Source: Lachnospiraceae bacterium
GTDB taxonomy: Bacteria > Bacillota > Clostridia > Lachnospirales > Anaerotignaceae
Direction of reading: 5' to 3'
Assembly (NCBI GenBank): GCA_019422065.1
Contig: JAHZEA010000031.1
Span: 1-9,038 of the forward strand
Length of the DNA: 9,038 nucleotides
Shown: positions 1 through 7,128 of the stretch, piece by piece
How positions within the stretch are numbered: the first letter of the stretch is position 1
Layout of the letters: every line of letters starts with the position of its first letter
Notes under the pieces: model-generated
Told to the model about the DNA's origin: nothing
Seen by the model: the letters and a program-made list of their open reading frames with translations, nothing else
The model's database searches: none
Position numbers and translations under genes: made by a program

Positions 1-345
1 CTTTTCATCAGAAACAGAAAGCTTATTTAAAACATTAACACAAATACCATTCAATTTATCATTAAGCCGCATTTTGTTTGACTTTCCCGGTATTTCTTCG
101 CAGTAGGAACCTATTTTTACTGTTTCACTGCCGTAACAAAAATAAACTGCCTCTTTAGGAACAGCAAAAGTTTTAACCTGCGGCTTATTTAAACCGGTTA
201 TAACAGTAAGTATTTCATTAAACAGCGTCGTTTTGCCTGAATTTCTGCCGCCTGTAATAAATAAATGCTTCTTGCCGCTAATTTCCAAAAATCTTTTTAT
301 AGATTTGACTGCTGGCTTTCCTGCACTCTTGCGCGTACTGCTCAT
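1..345 (-). CDS. P-loop NTPase, THEP1/DUF265-like (partial, C-terminus beyond window)
   Basis: Only the first 115 codons are visible; the frame is open to base 1. I see a Walker A motif GGRNSGKT at residues 32-39, preceded by the strand HLFIT, as in small nucleoside triphosphatases. The following segment contains AVPKEAVYF, IGSYCEEIPG and NKMRLNDKLNG. It resembles my memory of THEP1-like NTPases encoded beside clostridial molybdenum enzymes, but no search was possible. It is the last visible gene of the putative molybdate-uptake operon, so a role in molybdenum cofactor handling is an inference. The start is uncertain. The ATG at 343-345 overlaps the ModE-like gene by 68 bases and has only a weak ribosome binding site. 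A TTG at 286-288 would cut the overlap to 11 bases and put the P-loop close to the N-terminus. Confidence 0.7.
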   Translation of the reverse strand, partial: MSSTRKSAGKPAVKSIKRFLEISGKKHLFITGGRNSGKTTLFNEILTVITGLNKPQVKTFAVPKEAVYFCYGSETVKIGSYCEEIPGKSNKMRLNDKLNGICVNVLNKLSVSDEK

Positions 346-613
346 ATTTCAAAATCAGCTTCTTTCCCTCAAATGTAATTTGGCTTCCTCCGCCGTCTTT
401 TCCGCCTGTAACGCGAGTAATTAATTGATATCCCAAATAGTCCTCGGCTTGCTTTATAATTTTAAGCGCCTTTGTATACGCCATGTGCATATTAGAAGCA
501 GATGCCCTCAATGACCCTGTTTTTTCTATGCCTTTAAGTAACTGATACGGCCCCTCTCCAAAAAATTTTACTCCGGATTCATCAGCTAAAAACACTTTTA
601 TCATAGGCTGCAT
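278..613 (-). CDS. modE: ModE-like winged-helix regulator, DNA-binding domain only
   Basis: This 111-aa protein matches the N-terminal DNA-binding half of ModE, the molybdate-responsive regulator. A helix-turn-helix covers about residues 24-60 (GPYQLLKGIEKTGSLRASAS, then the recognition-helix region). The wing carries the family hallmark TGGKDGGGSQIT at residues 69-80. Full ModE is about 260 aa and has two C-terminal MOP/TOBE molybdate-binding domains; these are absent, and the gene ends with a normal TAG. The chosen ATG has GGAGG at 621-625 with a 7-base spacer. An internal ATG at 602-604 would form a 4-base overlap with the ATPase stop but has no well-placed ribosome binding site. The gene overlaps the ATPase gene by 13 bases, so it is probably translationally coupled to it. 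It is the likely binder of the palindrome at 3458-3483. Confidence 0.88.
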   Translation of the reverse strand: MQPMIKVFLADESGVKFFGEGPYQLLKGIEKTGSLRASASNMHMAYTKALKIIKQAEDYLGYQLITRVTGGKDGGGSQITFEGKKLILKYEQYAQECRKASSQIYKKIFGN

Positions 614-1410
614 AAAAAATCCTCCAACTGATTTAATATAACTAAATGGTTTTTATTAAACTTATCTTTGCAGGAAACAAGTGAAATCGTTCCATAAAGC
701 TCTGAAAGTGCGTTCTCCATATATTCCAAACCATCATTTTTAGGCTCTATAATATTCAATATACCACCGTTTTTAAGCAGTATCAGTCTATCACTCACTT
801 GAAGCGCCAAATTAGGGTCATGCAAAGTTATAATTGCACATGAATCGCCCTCTTTTGCCATGTTTTTAAAAAGCGACATTATTTTGTATCTGTGATTTAT
901 GTCAAGTGCGCTTTCCGGCTCATCAAGTATCATAAGCTTAGCGTTAGATACAATAGTTCTTGCAGCTATGCATAGTTGTTTTTGCCCTTCGCTTAAATTT
1001 CGGTAGTTTTCATCTGCCTTTTGCCGTAAGCCAACTTTATCCAAAGCCAAAAGAGCTTGAGCTCGCATTTCTTTTGTAGGCTGATTAAAAATACCAATTC
1101 TGCTGTTAAACCCCATACAAACAACATCCATAAGTGATATATCAATATCAATACCGCTGCGCTGCGGTATATAGCTGCATACCTGCGCAAGTTCTCTTGA
1201 ACTTAACTTGTTTAAAATTTGATTATCTAATATGCAGTTTCCGCTGTGATTTATAATATTGCAAATAGCCTTTAAAAGTGTAGTTTTTCCGCTGCCGTTT
1301 GCCCCAAGAATACCTGTTATGCTGTTTTTTTCTACCTGAAATGATATATTGTTCAATACAGTTTTGCCGTTGTATCCTGCTGAAATATCTTCTGCCGAAA
1401 AAAAACTCAT
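601..1410 (-). CDS. ABC transporter ATP-binding protein, FecE/BtuD type (probable molybdate/tungstate uptake)
   Basis: This 269-aa cytoplasmic ATPase powers the FecCD-type importer. All catalytic motifs are present: Walker A GANGSGKT at 36-43, Q-loop glutamine in YIPQ (Q84), signature NLSEGQ at 139-144, Walker B LMILDEP at 160-166, D-loop SALD at 168-171 and switch histidine H198 in TLHDPN. The order and the short helical domain fit the iron-siderophore/cobalamin import class. About 60 residues follow the H-loop, slightly longer than the minimal domain. The ATG overlaps the permease stop as ATGA (1407-1410) and is preceded by AAGGAG nine bases upstream, within the permease's last codons. Substrate cannot be read from an ATPase. 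The molybdate/tungstate call rests on the ModE-like gene that follows and the ModE-type operator before the operon. Confidence 0.93.
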   Translation of the reverse strand: MSFFSAEDISAGYNGKTVLNNISFQVEKNSITGILGANGSGKTTLLKAICNIINHSGNCILDNQILNKLSSRELAQVCSYIPQRSGIDIDISLMDVVCMGFNSRIGIFNQPTKEMRAQALLALDKVGLRQKADENYRNLSEGQKQLCIAARTIVSNAKLMILDEPESALDINHRYKIMSLFKNMAKEGDSCAIITLHDPNLALQVSDRLILLKNGGILNIIEPKNDGLEYMENALSELYGTISLVSCKDKFNKNHLVILNQLEDFLCSL

Positions 1411-2405
1411 AATACATATCTCCTTTTAATTATAAGATATATTAAAAATGGAGCGCCTATAAGGCTTGTAAATATGCTTATTGGAAGCTCTGTACTTGCT
1501 ACACTTCTTGCTAAAATATCAGCTAAAGACAAAATTGCAGAACCCATTAAACCGCTTAAAACCATTGTGCTTTTGCGGTTGTTTTTTGTTATAAGTCTAG
1601 CTATATGCGGAGCAAGTAAACCTATAAAGCTTATAAGCCCTGTAAGACTTATTGTGCATGCAACAGCTAATGTAGATACCAAAAGAACAATAAGCTGCAT
1701 TTTTTTCACATCAACACCAAGCATTTTTGCTTCATCGCTGTCAGCTGAAAGAAGTATAATCTGACGATGGAGCATAAACAGTATACACATACTAACTATG
1801 CAAAAAATAGCCGGTATTTTCATGTCATATATGCTAATATTGTTTAAACCGCCCATAATCCAATATTCTATAGATGCAAGCTCTTTTTCAGGGTCAGCAG
1901 TAAGCTTTAAAGCCATTAAAACAGTTTGAGCTAATGCGTGTACCGCTATTCCCGAAAGCACAATACTGCTGTTTCTGCCTGTATTATCAAGACTTGCCAG
2001 CAAAAGAGCAACTATAACAGCACAAAAAGCACCAAAAAAAGATGATAACGTAATAGCCAGACTGCTTCCAAAAAATAAAATTCCGGCAGCGGCACCAGCA
2101 CTTGCTCCTGAAGATACGCCTATTATATCCGGTGATGATAAAGGATTTCTGAATATTGTTTGATACGTAAAGCCCGTTATACCCAAACAAAATCCACCCC
2201 AAACAGCCATAACTGTGCGTGAAAACCTTAAAGTCCAAAAGACCTTTCTTTGTATACCTTCACCTGTTATAATGCCTTGAGCCGTAAGTGGATATTTTCC
2301 TATGAAAAAACTACAAATAACCAGCGCCAATAAAATGACGCCGGTTATTATGCATGCAGTAATATTAAAATTATTCTTGGTACGTAAATCCGTAGAATGT
2401 ATCAT
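1407..2405 (-). CDS. ABC transporter permease, FecCD/BtuC family (probable molybdate/tungstate uptake)
   Basis: This is a hydrophobic inner-membrane permease of about 332 aa with many membrane spans, as expected for the ten-helix BtuC/FecCD fold that works as a homodimer. Family landmarks are present: TLRFSRTVMAVWGG (58-71), RNPLSSPDIIGVSSG (86-100), the WIMGGL segment (183-188), GLISFIGLLAPHIAR (256-270), which includes the ATPase-coupling region, and a C-terminal LPISIFTSLIGAPFLIYLII. A frame-consistent TTG at 2415-2417 would add four residues. I prefer the ATG at 2403-2405 because GGTGA lies five bases upstream. The gene overlaps the end of the binding-protein gene by 35 bases and the ATPase gene by 4, so expression is probably coupled. 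MolB of Haemophilus is a known molybdate/tungstate permease of this fold; applying that role here is inference from context. Confidence 0.92.
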   Translation of the reverse strand: MIHSTDLRTKNNFNITACIITGVILLALVICSFFIGKYPLTAQGIITGEGIQRKVFWTLRFSRTVMAVWGGFCLGITGFTYQTIFRNPLSSPDIIGVSSGASAGAAAGILFFGSSLAITLSSFFGAFCAVIVALLLASLDNTGRNSSIVLSGIAVHALAQTVLMALKLTADPEKELASIEYWIMGGLNNISIYDMKIPAIFCIVSMCILFMLHRQIILLSADSDEAKMLGVDVKKMQLIVLLVSTLAVACTISLTGLISFIGLLAPHIARLITKNNRKSTMVLSGLMGSAILSLADILARSVASTELPISIFTSLIGAPFLIYLIIKRRYVL

Positions 2406-3438
2406 AAAATTCACCAATAATGCTGTTTACTGTTTCGCTTGTTACATCATCGCATAATATGCCGCTAAGCCAAACAGCGCCTAAAATACCACCTGGTACA
2501 GGGCTGTCCCATGCTTCTGCAGAGTTTGGCATTTTGTAAACCTTCTTGTCCTTTACAGCCTGTAAATCAGCAATGTTCGGGTCGTTTAATACATCATCTA
2601 CTGTATAATCAGCTTCAGCTGCAATAATAATATAATCAGGGTTCCAAGCCAAAACCTGCTCATAGCTTACCTCTGCCCAATAAGTATCTGAAATTTCAGC
2701 AGCTACATTTTCACCGCCAGCCATTGTTATAAGGCTGTTCTGATACATTTCGCTTCCTGCTGTTGATAAGAAAGATGAATTACCAGCAAGATATACTGTA
2801 GGTTTTTCAGAATTTTCAGTAGCCTTGCTTAAAAATTCTTCCTGCTCAGCAACAAACGCAGATAACTCCTCAGCTTTATCCTGACAGTTCATTGCTACAG
2901 ATACAATATCTCTCATTTCATCTGAAAGCTCTTGATTTTCCGGATTAACCAATAAAACATCAATGCCTAAATCAGTTAATGTATCAGCGGCATCGCTAAG
3001 TTTTAAAGGCAAAATAACAAGGTCTGGCTCAAGTGCAGCACAACCTTCTAAATCAAACTGCTTTGCTGAACCTACGTTAGGCAGTTCAATTAATTCCGGC
3101 GCACTGAGTTTATAAATAGGTCTTTCGTCAGCCTTTGCCTCTATACCTACAATTTTGCTTTCCTGACCTAAAGCTATTAAAAGGCTTGTAGAAATATAGT
3201 AGCCGCTTACAACTTTTTCCGGCTCTTTTTCTATTGTAACCTCGCGCCCTGCTTGGTCAGTAACAGTTACAGGATAGCTTGTCTGTAAATCTTCTGATGT
3301 TTCGGTGCTTTGACTGCTTACACTCTGACTGCTGGAGCTTTCACTAACTGAGCTGGAGCTTGATTGTGCATTACTGCCGCAGCCTGCTACAGAAATCATA
3401 AAAACAACTGTTAATAACAAAGATACTAATTTTTTCAT
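2371..3438 (-). CDS. ABC transporter substrate-binding lipoprotein, Peripla_BP_2/MolA-like
   Basis: This is a 355-aa extracellular lipoprotein that captures the ligand for the downstream permease. The signal peptide begins MKKLVSLLL and ends in lipobox VAGC with acylated C20. A Ser/Gln/Thr-rich tether follows at about residues 22-54. The domain opens with VTVTDQAGREVTI and continues with VVSGYYISTSLLIALGQ and ALEPDLVILP, typical of class III (BtuF/FepB/MolA) binding proteins. It ends with SAEAWDSPVPGGILGAVWLS, also usual for the family. The reading frame extends upstream to an ATG at 3501. I reject that start because it would precede the predicted transcription start, would bury the signal peptide, and lacks a ribosome binding site. 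The ATG at 3436-3438 has AGAGGG just upstream. First gene of the minus-strand operon. Molybdate or tungstate is the inferred ligand; iron-chelate or cobalamin is the alternative. Confidence 0.92.
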   Translation of the reverse strand: MKKLVSLLLTVVFMISVAGCGSNAQSSSSSVSESSSSQSVSSQSTETSEDLQTSYPVTVTDQAGREVTIEKEPEKVVSGYYISTSLLIALGQESKIVGIEAKADERPIYKLSAPELIELPNVGSAKQFDLEGCAALEPDLVILPLKLSDAADTLTDLGIDVLLVNPENQELSDEMRDIVSVAMNCQDKAEELSAFVAEQEEFLSKATENSEKPTVYLAGNSSFLSTAGSEMYQNSLITMAGGENVAAEISDTYWAEVSYEQVLAWNPDYIIIAAEADYTVDDVLNDPNIADLQAVKDKKVYKMPNSAEAWDSPVPGGILGAVWLSGILCDDVTSETVNSIIGEFYDTFYGFTYQE

Positions 3439-3457
3439 TTTAACCCTCTTCTTTATA

Positions 3458-3483
3458 TCGTTATATTTTAAAAAATACAACGA
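3458..3483. promoter_or_regulatory. Putative ModE operator (inverted repeat)
   Basis: A 26-base palindrome has arms TCGTTATAT (3458-3466) and ATACAACGA (3475-3483), which pair at eight of nine positions. The 8-base centre TTTAAAAA is itself nearly symmetric. From general knowledge, the E. coli ModE site is CGNTATAT, eight bases, then a mirror ANATAACG. The left half here matches fully and the right half differs at one base, with the same spacing. It covers the predicted start of the transporter transcript (about 3478) and abuts its -10 box, a position suited to repression. It is centred about 66 bases upstream of the predicted hydroxylase start, a position compatible with activation. Binding is inferred. 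Confidence 0.75.
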
Positions 3484-3484
3484 A

Positions 3485-3513
3485 ATTGTATCACAGCGCA
3501 TTGTTTATTTCAA
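3485..3513 (-). promoter_or_regulatory. Sigma-A-like promoter of the ABC transporter/ModE operon
   Basis: On the minus strand a -35 box TTGAAA (3508-3513) is followed, after exactly 17 bases, by the -10 box TACAAT (3485-3490). Transcription should begin near 3478, inside the ModE-like palindrome, leaving a leader of about 40 bases before the lipoprotein gene. The match to consensus is strong, but the site was identified by eye. Confidence 0.72.
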
Positions 3514-3530
3514 CTATATTTTGATATAAT
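3501..3530 (+). promoter_or_regulatory. Sigma-A-like promoter of the hydroxylase operon
   Basis: A perfect -10 box TATAAT lies at 3525-3530, with a weaker -35 TTGTTT at 3501-3506 and an 18-base spacer. Transcription should start near 3537, giving a leader of about 26 bases that is too short for a riboswitch. The -35 region interleaves with that of the divergent transporter promoter (3508-3513), so the two promoters probably compete for polymerase. The poor -35 is compatible with a need for an activator. Confidence 0.65.
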
Positions 3531-3562
3531 CTACTTAAATATACATTGGGAGTGGTTTATGT

Positions 3563-4378
3563 ATGATTACTATAAAAAATTATATCCGTGCCGGAAGCCT
3601 TCAAGAAGCGTACGACTTAAACCAAAGCCGACAAAACAGAATTATAGGCGGTATGCTTTGGGTTAAAATGGCTAACAGCAACGTAAATACGGCTATTGAC
3701 CTTAGCGACCTAGGCCTTGATACAATAATAGACACAGATAGTGAATTTTCAATAGGCGCTATGGTTTCACTGCGACAAATAGAACTGCATGAAGGTTTAA
3801 ACAAATATACCAATTATGCAGTTAAAAAATCTGTAGGCGACATAGTAGGCGTGCAATTCCGCAATATGGCAACTGTAGGCGGAAGTATATTTGGAAGGTT
3901 TGGCTTTTCCGATGTCCTTACTATGTTTTTAACTCTTGACTGTGATGTAGAGCTGTTTAAAGGCGGAATTATATCATTAGAAGAATTCTCTAAAATGGAA
4001 AGAGATAACGATATTTTAGTAAGACTTATAGTTAAAAAAACACCGGGAAATTTTGTATATGACTCTATGAGAATAACAAAAACAGATTTTCCTGTTATTG
4101 CCTGCGGCGTAAGCTGTGTAAATAACGAATATAGATTTTCTGTTGGCGCAAGACCGGCAAAGGCAATACTTTTGCGTGATGAAGAAGGTATGCTTTCAAA
4201 TGGCATTACCGAAGATTCAATATCCGCCATTTCAAAATGGGTAGCTGAACACACTCCTACCCAAAGCAATTTAAGAGGAAGCGCACAGTACCGTACACAT
4301 CTTATTGAAGTATTGATTAAAAGAAATTTGCTTAAACTGAGAGGTGAAATAAGTGGAAATTCAAATAACTTTGAATAA
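3563..4378 (+). CDS. xdhB: Molybdenum hydroxylase FAD-binding subunit (xanthine dehydrogenase family)
   Basis: This 271-aa protein is the flavin subunit that passes electrons from the 2Fe-2S clusters to FAD and then to the acceptor. The two flavin-binding loops of the CO dehydrogenase/xanthine dehydrogenase FAD family are visible: RIIGGMLWVKM at 26-36 and VQFRNMATVGGSIFGR at 97-112. ITKTDFPVIACGVS (171-184) fits the start of the C-terminal domain. The length is within the 260-300 aa usual for stand-alone subunits. The ATG at 3563 follows GGGAG (3548-3552) with a 10-base spacer; an ATG at 3559 is out of frame. It is the first gene of the operon, and its 3' end overlaps the iron-sulfur gene by 26 bases. 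Symbols follow the E. coli convention (XdhA molybdenum, XdhB FAD, XdhC iron-sulfur); other groups use different letters. Substrate is not determined by this subunit. Confidence 0.92.
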   Translation: MITIKNYIRAGSLQEAYDLNQSRQNRIIGGMLWVKMANSNVNTAIDLSDLGLDTIIDTDSEFSIGAMVSLRQIELHEGLNKYTNYAVKKSVGDIVGVQFRNMATVGGSIFGRFGFSDVLTMFLTLDCDVELFKGGIISLEEFSKMERDNDILVRLIVKKTPGNFVYDSMRITKTDFPVIACGVSCVNNEYRFSVGARPAKAILLRDEEGMLSNGITEDSISAISKWVAEHTPTQSNLRGSAQYRTHLIEVLIKRNLLKLRGEISGNSNNFE

Positions 4379-4808
4379 TAGAACCATAAAAAGCAATGTT
4401 GAACCTGACTGCCTGCTTATTGACTGGGTAAGAGAACACGGCTGTTATAGTGTAAAACGCGGCTGTGAAACATCAAACTGCGGACTTTGTACTGTTTTGT
4501 TAGACGGCAAGCCTGTTTTATCCTGTTCAATGTTGGCAGTAAGAGCAAACGGGCATAATGTTCAAACATTAGAAGGTTTACAGGAAGAAGCAAGTGATTT
4601 TGTAGAGTTTATAGCCGACCAAGGTGCTGACCAATGCGGATTTTGCAATCCCGGTTTTGTGATGAATACAATTTCTTTGCTTAGAGAAAACCCAAATCCT
4701 ACTGATGATGAAATTCGTGCATATCTTTCAGGCAATCTTTGCAGATGCTCAGGATATGAAGGTCAGTTAAGAGGAATACGAAATTATTTAAACAGTAAAA
4801 ATAAGTAA
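4353..4808 (+). CDS. xdhC: Molybdenum hydroxylase 2Fe-2S subunit
   Basis: This 151-aa protein carries two [2Fe-2S] clusters that link the molybdenum site to FAD. The plant-ferredoxin-like domain has cysteines C38, C43 and C46 (GCETSNCGLC) and C58. The helical domain has C95 and C98 (DQCGFCNPGFVM) and C130 and C132 (GNLCRCSGY). All eight ligands are present, and the length is typical. Translation must start at GTG 4353-4355: the next in-frame ATG is at residue 60, past the first cluster. GAGAGGTG (4339-4346) sits six bases upstream, inside the FAD gene. The 26-base overlap points to coupled, roughly equal production of the two subunits. CGFCNPG replaces the more usual CGFCTPG, a conservative variation. 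Confidence 0.96.
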   Translation: MEIQITLNNRTIKSNVEPDCLLIDWVREHGCYSVKRGCETSNCGLCTVLLDGKPVLSCSMLAVRANGHNVQTLEGLQEEASDFVEFIADQGADQCGFCNPGFVMNTISLLRENPNPTDDEIRAYLSGNLCRCSGYEGQLRGIRNYLNSKNK

Positions 4809-4817
4809 GGAGGAACT

Positions 4818-7115
4818 ATGGAACATAAAGATTATAAATCCGTTGGCAAAGCATACCGCAAAAAGGATTCAATGCAGCTTTTGTTAGGTAAGCCGGTATA
4901 TGTAGATGATGTTACTCCGGATAATGCTTTAGTTGTTAAAATCCTGCGTTCACCTCATGCAAATGCCATTGTAAAAAATATAAATACAGATATAGCCAAA
5001 AAAATACCCGGCATAGTTGATATATACACATGGGAAGATGTTCCTAAAAATCGCTTTGCAATTGCGGGACAAACCTATCCGGAGCCATCTCCTTATGACA
5101 GACTTATTTTGGACAGGCATGTGCGTTTTGCCGGAGATGCAGTAGCAATTATTGCCGCAGAAGAAGAAAAAGCGGCTTTAAAAGCTTTAAAATTGATTAA
5201 AGTAGAATATAAAGTGTTGGAACCCGTTTTGGATTTCCGTACAGCTAAAGACAATTCCGTCCTTGTTCACCCGGAAGATGACTGGTTTGCCCCTTGTGCC
5301 GTTGGCGGCGACCCAAAAAGAAATCTTGTTGCCAGCGACACAGACGTTCACGGAGATATTGACGCTGTAATGAATGATTGTGATATTGTACTTGAAAGAA
5401 CATATCATACAAAAGCATATCAGCAGGCAATGATGGAAACATTCCGCACATATACCAGTTTAGACCGTTACGGCAGATTGCATGTTATATCATCAAGCCA
5501 AATAGTTTTTCATGTACGCCGTATTTTATCCCATGCTTTAAATATTCCAAAAAGCCGCATAAGAGTTGAAAAACCACGTATAGGCGGCGGCTTTGGCGCA
5601 AAACAGACTGCTGTATGTGAAATGTATCCTGCTTTTGTTACATTAAAAACAGGCCGTCCTGCTAAAATTATATATACCCGTGAAGAAAGCCAGATAGCCG
5701 CATCACCAAGGCACGAAATGGAAATAACTGTTAAATTGGGAGCTAATAATGACGGTACAATAAGAGCTCTTGATTTATACACCCTTTCAAACTCTGGTGC
5801 TTATGGCGAGCATGGCCCTACAACAGTTGGCTTATCCGGCCATAAATCAATTCCTTTATATACAGGTAATTTAGAAGCTCACCGTTTCAGCTATGATGTT
5901 GTATACACCAATCATCAGGCCGCAGGCGCTTACCGTGGATATGGCGCTACGCAAGGCATATTTGCTGTAGAATCAATTGTAAATGAGCTGGCCGAAAAAC
6001 TGGGTATTGACCCTACTGCAATAAGAGATAAAAACATGGTGCGTGAAGGCATGGTAATGGACGCATATTACGGAGAAAAAGCTAATGCCTGTGCTTTAGA
6101 TAAATGCATGGAGCATTGTAAAAAAATATTTGACTGGGATAAAAAATACCCTGTTCGTGATATGGGTAATGGTAAAGTGCGTACAGCTGGTGTTGCAATG
6201 GCAATGCAGGGTTCTTCTATATCAAATGTCGATGTAGGTTCAGCAATGATAAAATTAGGCGAAAACGGAACATATAATCTTACAATAGGCGCCGCCGATA
6301 TGGGTACAGGTTGTGACACAATACTTGCACAAATGGCGGCAGAATGTATGGAATGTTCATTAGACGATGTTTCCGTATTTGGTGCTGACACCGACGTTTC
6401 GCCGTATGACTCCGGTTCTTATGCTTCATCTACCACATACCTTACAGGCAAAGCTGTAGAAATGGCCTGTGATGACCTGAAAAAACAAATATGCACAATT
6501 GGTGCTGAAATGATGGGTTGCGATACAGAAAATGTTGTTTTTGAAGGCAGTAAAGTTTCAACAGCTGACGGCAAAAAATCTGTTTCTATAACAGATATAG
6601 CATATAAAACTCAAGTTAACAGCAAATATACAGGTATCGGTGTTGCTTCGCATACTTCACCGGTTTCCCCGCCGCCGTTTATGGTAGGAATGGTAGAAAT
6701 AGAGCTTGATAAATATACAGGTAAAGTAGATATAATTGACTATATGGCTGTTGTTGACTGCGGCATACCTGTAAATCCAGCTTTAGCGCGCATACAGGCA
6801 GAAGGCGGAATTGTTCAGGGCATAGGCCATACCCTTATGGAAAATGTTACCTATAACGCAGAAGGTAAACCTATAGAGTCATCATTTATGCAGTATAAAA
6901 TACCAACTCGCCTTGACATGGGAAGACTTAGAGTTGAATTTGAAAACAGCTATGAGCCTACAGGACCTTTCGGTGCAAAATCAATAGGTGAAATTGTAAT
7001 TAATACACCAGGACCGGCTATTGCTCATGCTATATACCGCGCAACAGGCAATTGGTATAGAGAACTTCCAATAACACCTGAAAAAATCGCTATGGATTTA
7101 ATTAAAGATATGTAA
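4818..7115 (+). CDS. xdhA: Molybdenum hydroxylase catalytic (molybdopterin-binding) subunit, XdhA-like
   Basis: This 765-aa subunit hydroxylates a carbon centre of a heterocycle or aldehyde using water and Mo-pterin. Visible landmarks are TWEDVP (71-76), Q228 in SSSQ (pterin/Mo contact), GGGFGAKQ (256-263), SNSGAYGEHGP (324-334), GAYRGYGATQ (370-379), GAADMGTGCD (491-500), DTDVSPYDSGSYAS (524-537) and PFGAKSIGE (717-725) with the catalytic Glu E725. The overall pattern resembles E. coli XdhA as I recall it. Two purine-binding residues of bovine xanthine oxidoreductase are not conserved: Glu802 aligns with Q263, and the Arg880 region has GHK (341-343). The substrate may therefore be a purine or another aromatic heterocycle. 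AAGGAGG (4807-4813) lies four bases before the ATG and overlaps the preceding stop. It is the last gene of the three-gene operon. No MoCo-maturation gene follows. Confidence 0.93.
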   Translation: MEHKDYKSVGKAYRKKDSMQLLLGKPVYVDDVTPDNALVVKILRSPHANAIVKNINTDIAKKIPGIVDIYTWEDVPKNRFAIAGQTYPEPSPYDRLILDRHVRFAGDAVAIIAAEEEKAALKALKLIKVEYKVLEPVLDFRTAKDNSVLVHPEDDWFAPCAVGGDPKRNLVASDTDVHGDIDAVMNDCDIVLERTYHTKAYQQAMMETFRTYTSLDRYGRLHVISSSQIVFHVRRILSHALNIPKSRIRVEKPRIGGGFGAKQTAVCEMYPAFVTLKTGRPAKIIYTREESQIAASPRHEMEITVKLGANNDGTIRALDLYTLSNSGAYGEHGPTTVGLSGHKSIPLYTGNLEAHRFSYDVVYTNHQAAGAYRGYGATQGIFAVESIVNELAEKLGIDPTAIRDKNMVREGMVMDAYYGEKANACALDKCMEHCKKIFDWDKKYPVRDMGNGKVRTAGVAMAMQGSSISNVDVGSAMIKLGENGTYNLTIGAADMGTGCDTILAQMAAECMECSLDDVSVFGADTDVSPYDSGSYASSTTYLTGKAVEMACDDLKKQICTIGAEMMGCDTENVVFEGSKVSTADGKKSVSITDIAYKTQVNSKYTGIGVASHTSPVSPPPFMVGMVEIELDKYTGKVDIIDYMAVVDCGIPVNPALARIQAEGGIVQGIGHTLMENVTYNAEGKPIESSFMQYKIPTRLDMGRLRVEFENSYEPTGPFGAKSIGEIVINTPGPAIAHAIYRATGNWYRELPITPEKIAMDLIKDM

Positions 7116-7128
7116 AATCCGTTTAAAT

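Noticed and set aside
1474..1764. 96-codon plus-strand frame opposite the permease gene
   Set aside because: Hydrophobic only because it mirrors the membrane-protein codons on the minus strand; no start signal.
3436..3501. Upstream ATG at 3501 extending the binding lipoprotein by 21 residues
   Set aside because: It lies upstream of the predicted transcription start, would bury the lipoprotein signal inside the chain, and has no ribosome binding site, unlike the ATG at 3438.
3537..3562. Molybdenum cofactor riboswitch before the hydroxylase operon
   Set aside because: The predicted leader is only about 26 bases, far too short for the Moco motif.
3814..4269. 151-codon minus-strand frame opposite the FAD subunit gene
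   Set aside because: Shadow of a clearly conserved gene on the other strand; no ribosome binding site or family features seen.
6068..6391. 107-codon minus-strand frame opposite the molybdenum subunit gene
   Set aside because: Antisense shadow of the XdhA-like gene; the sense protein carries the family motifs. The frame at 5510-5782 is rejected for the same reason.
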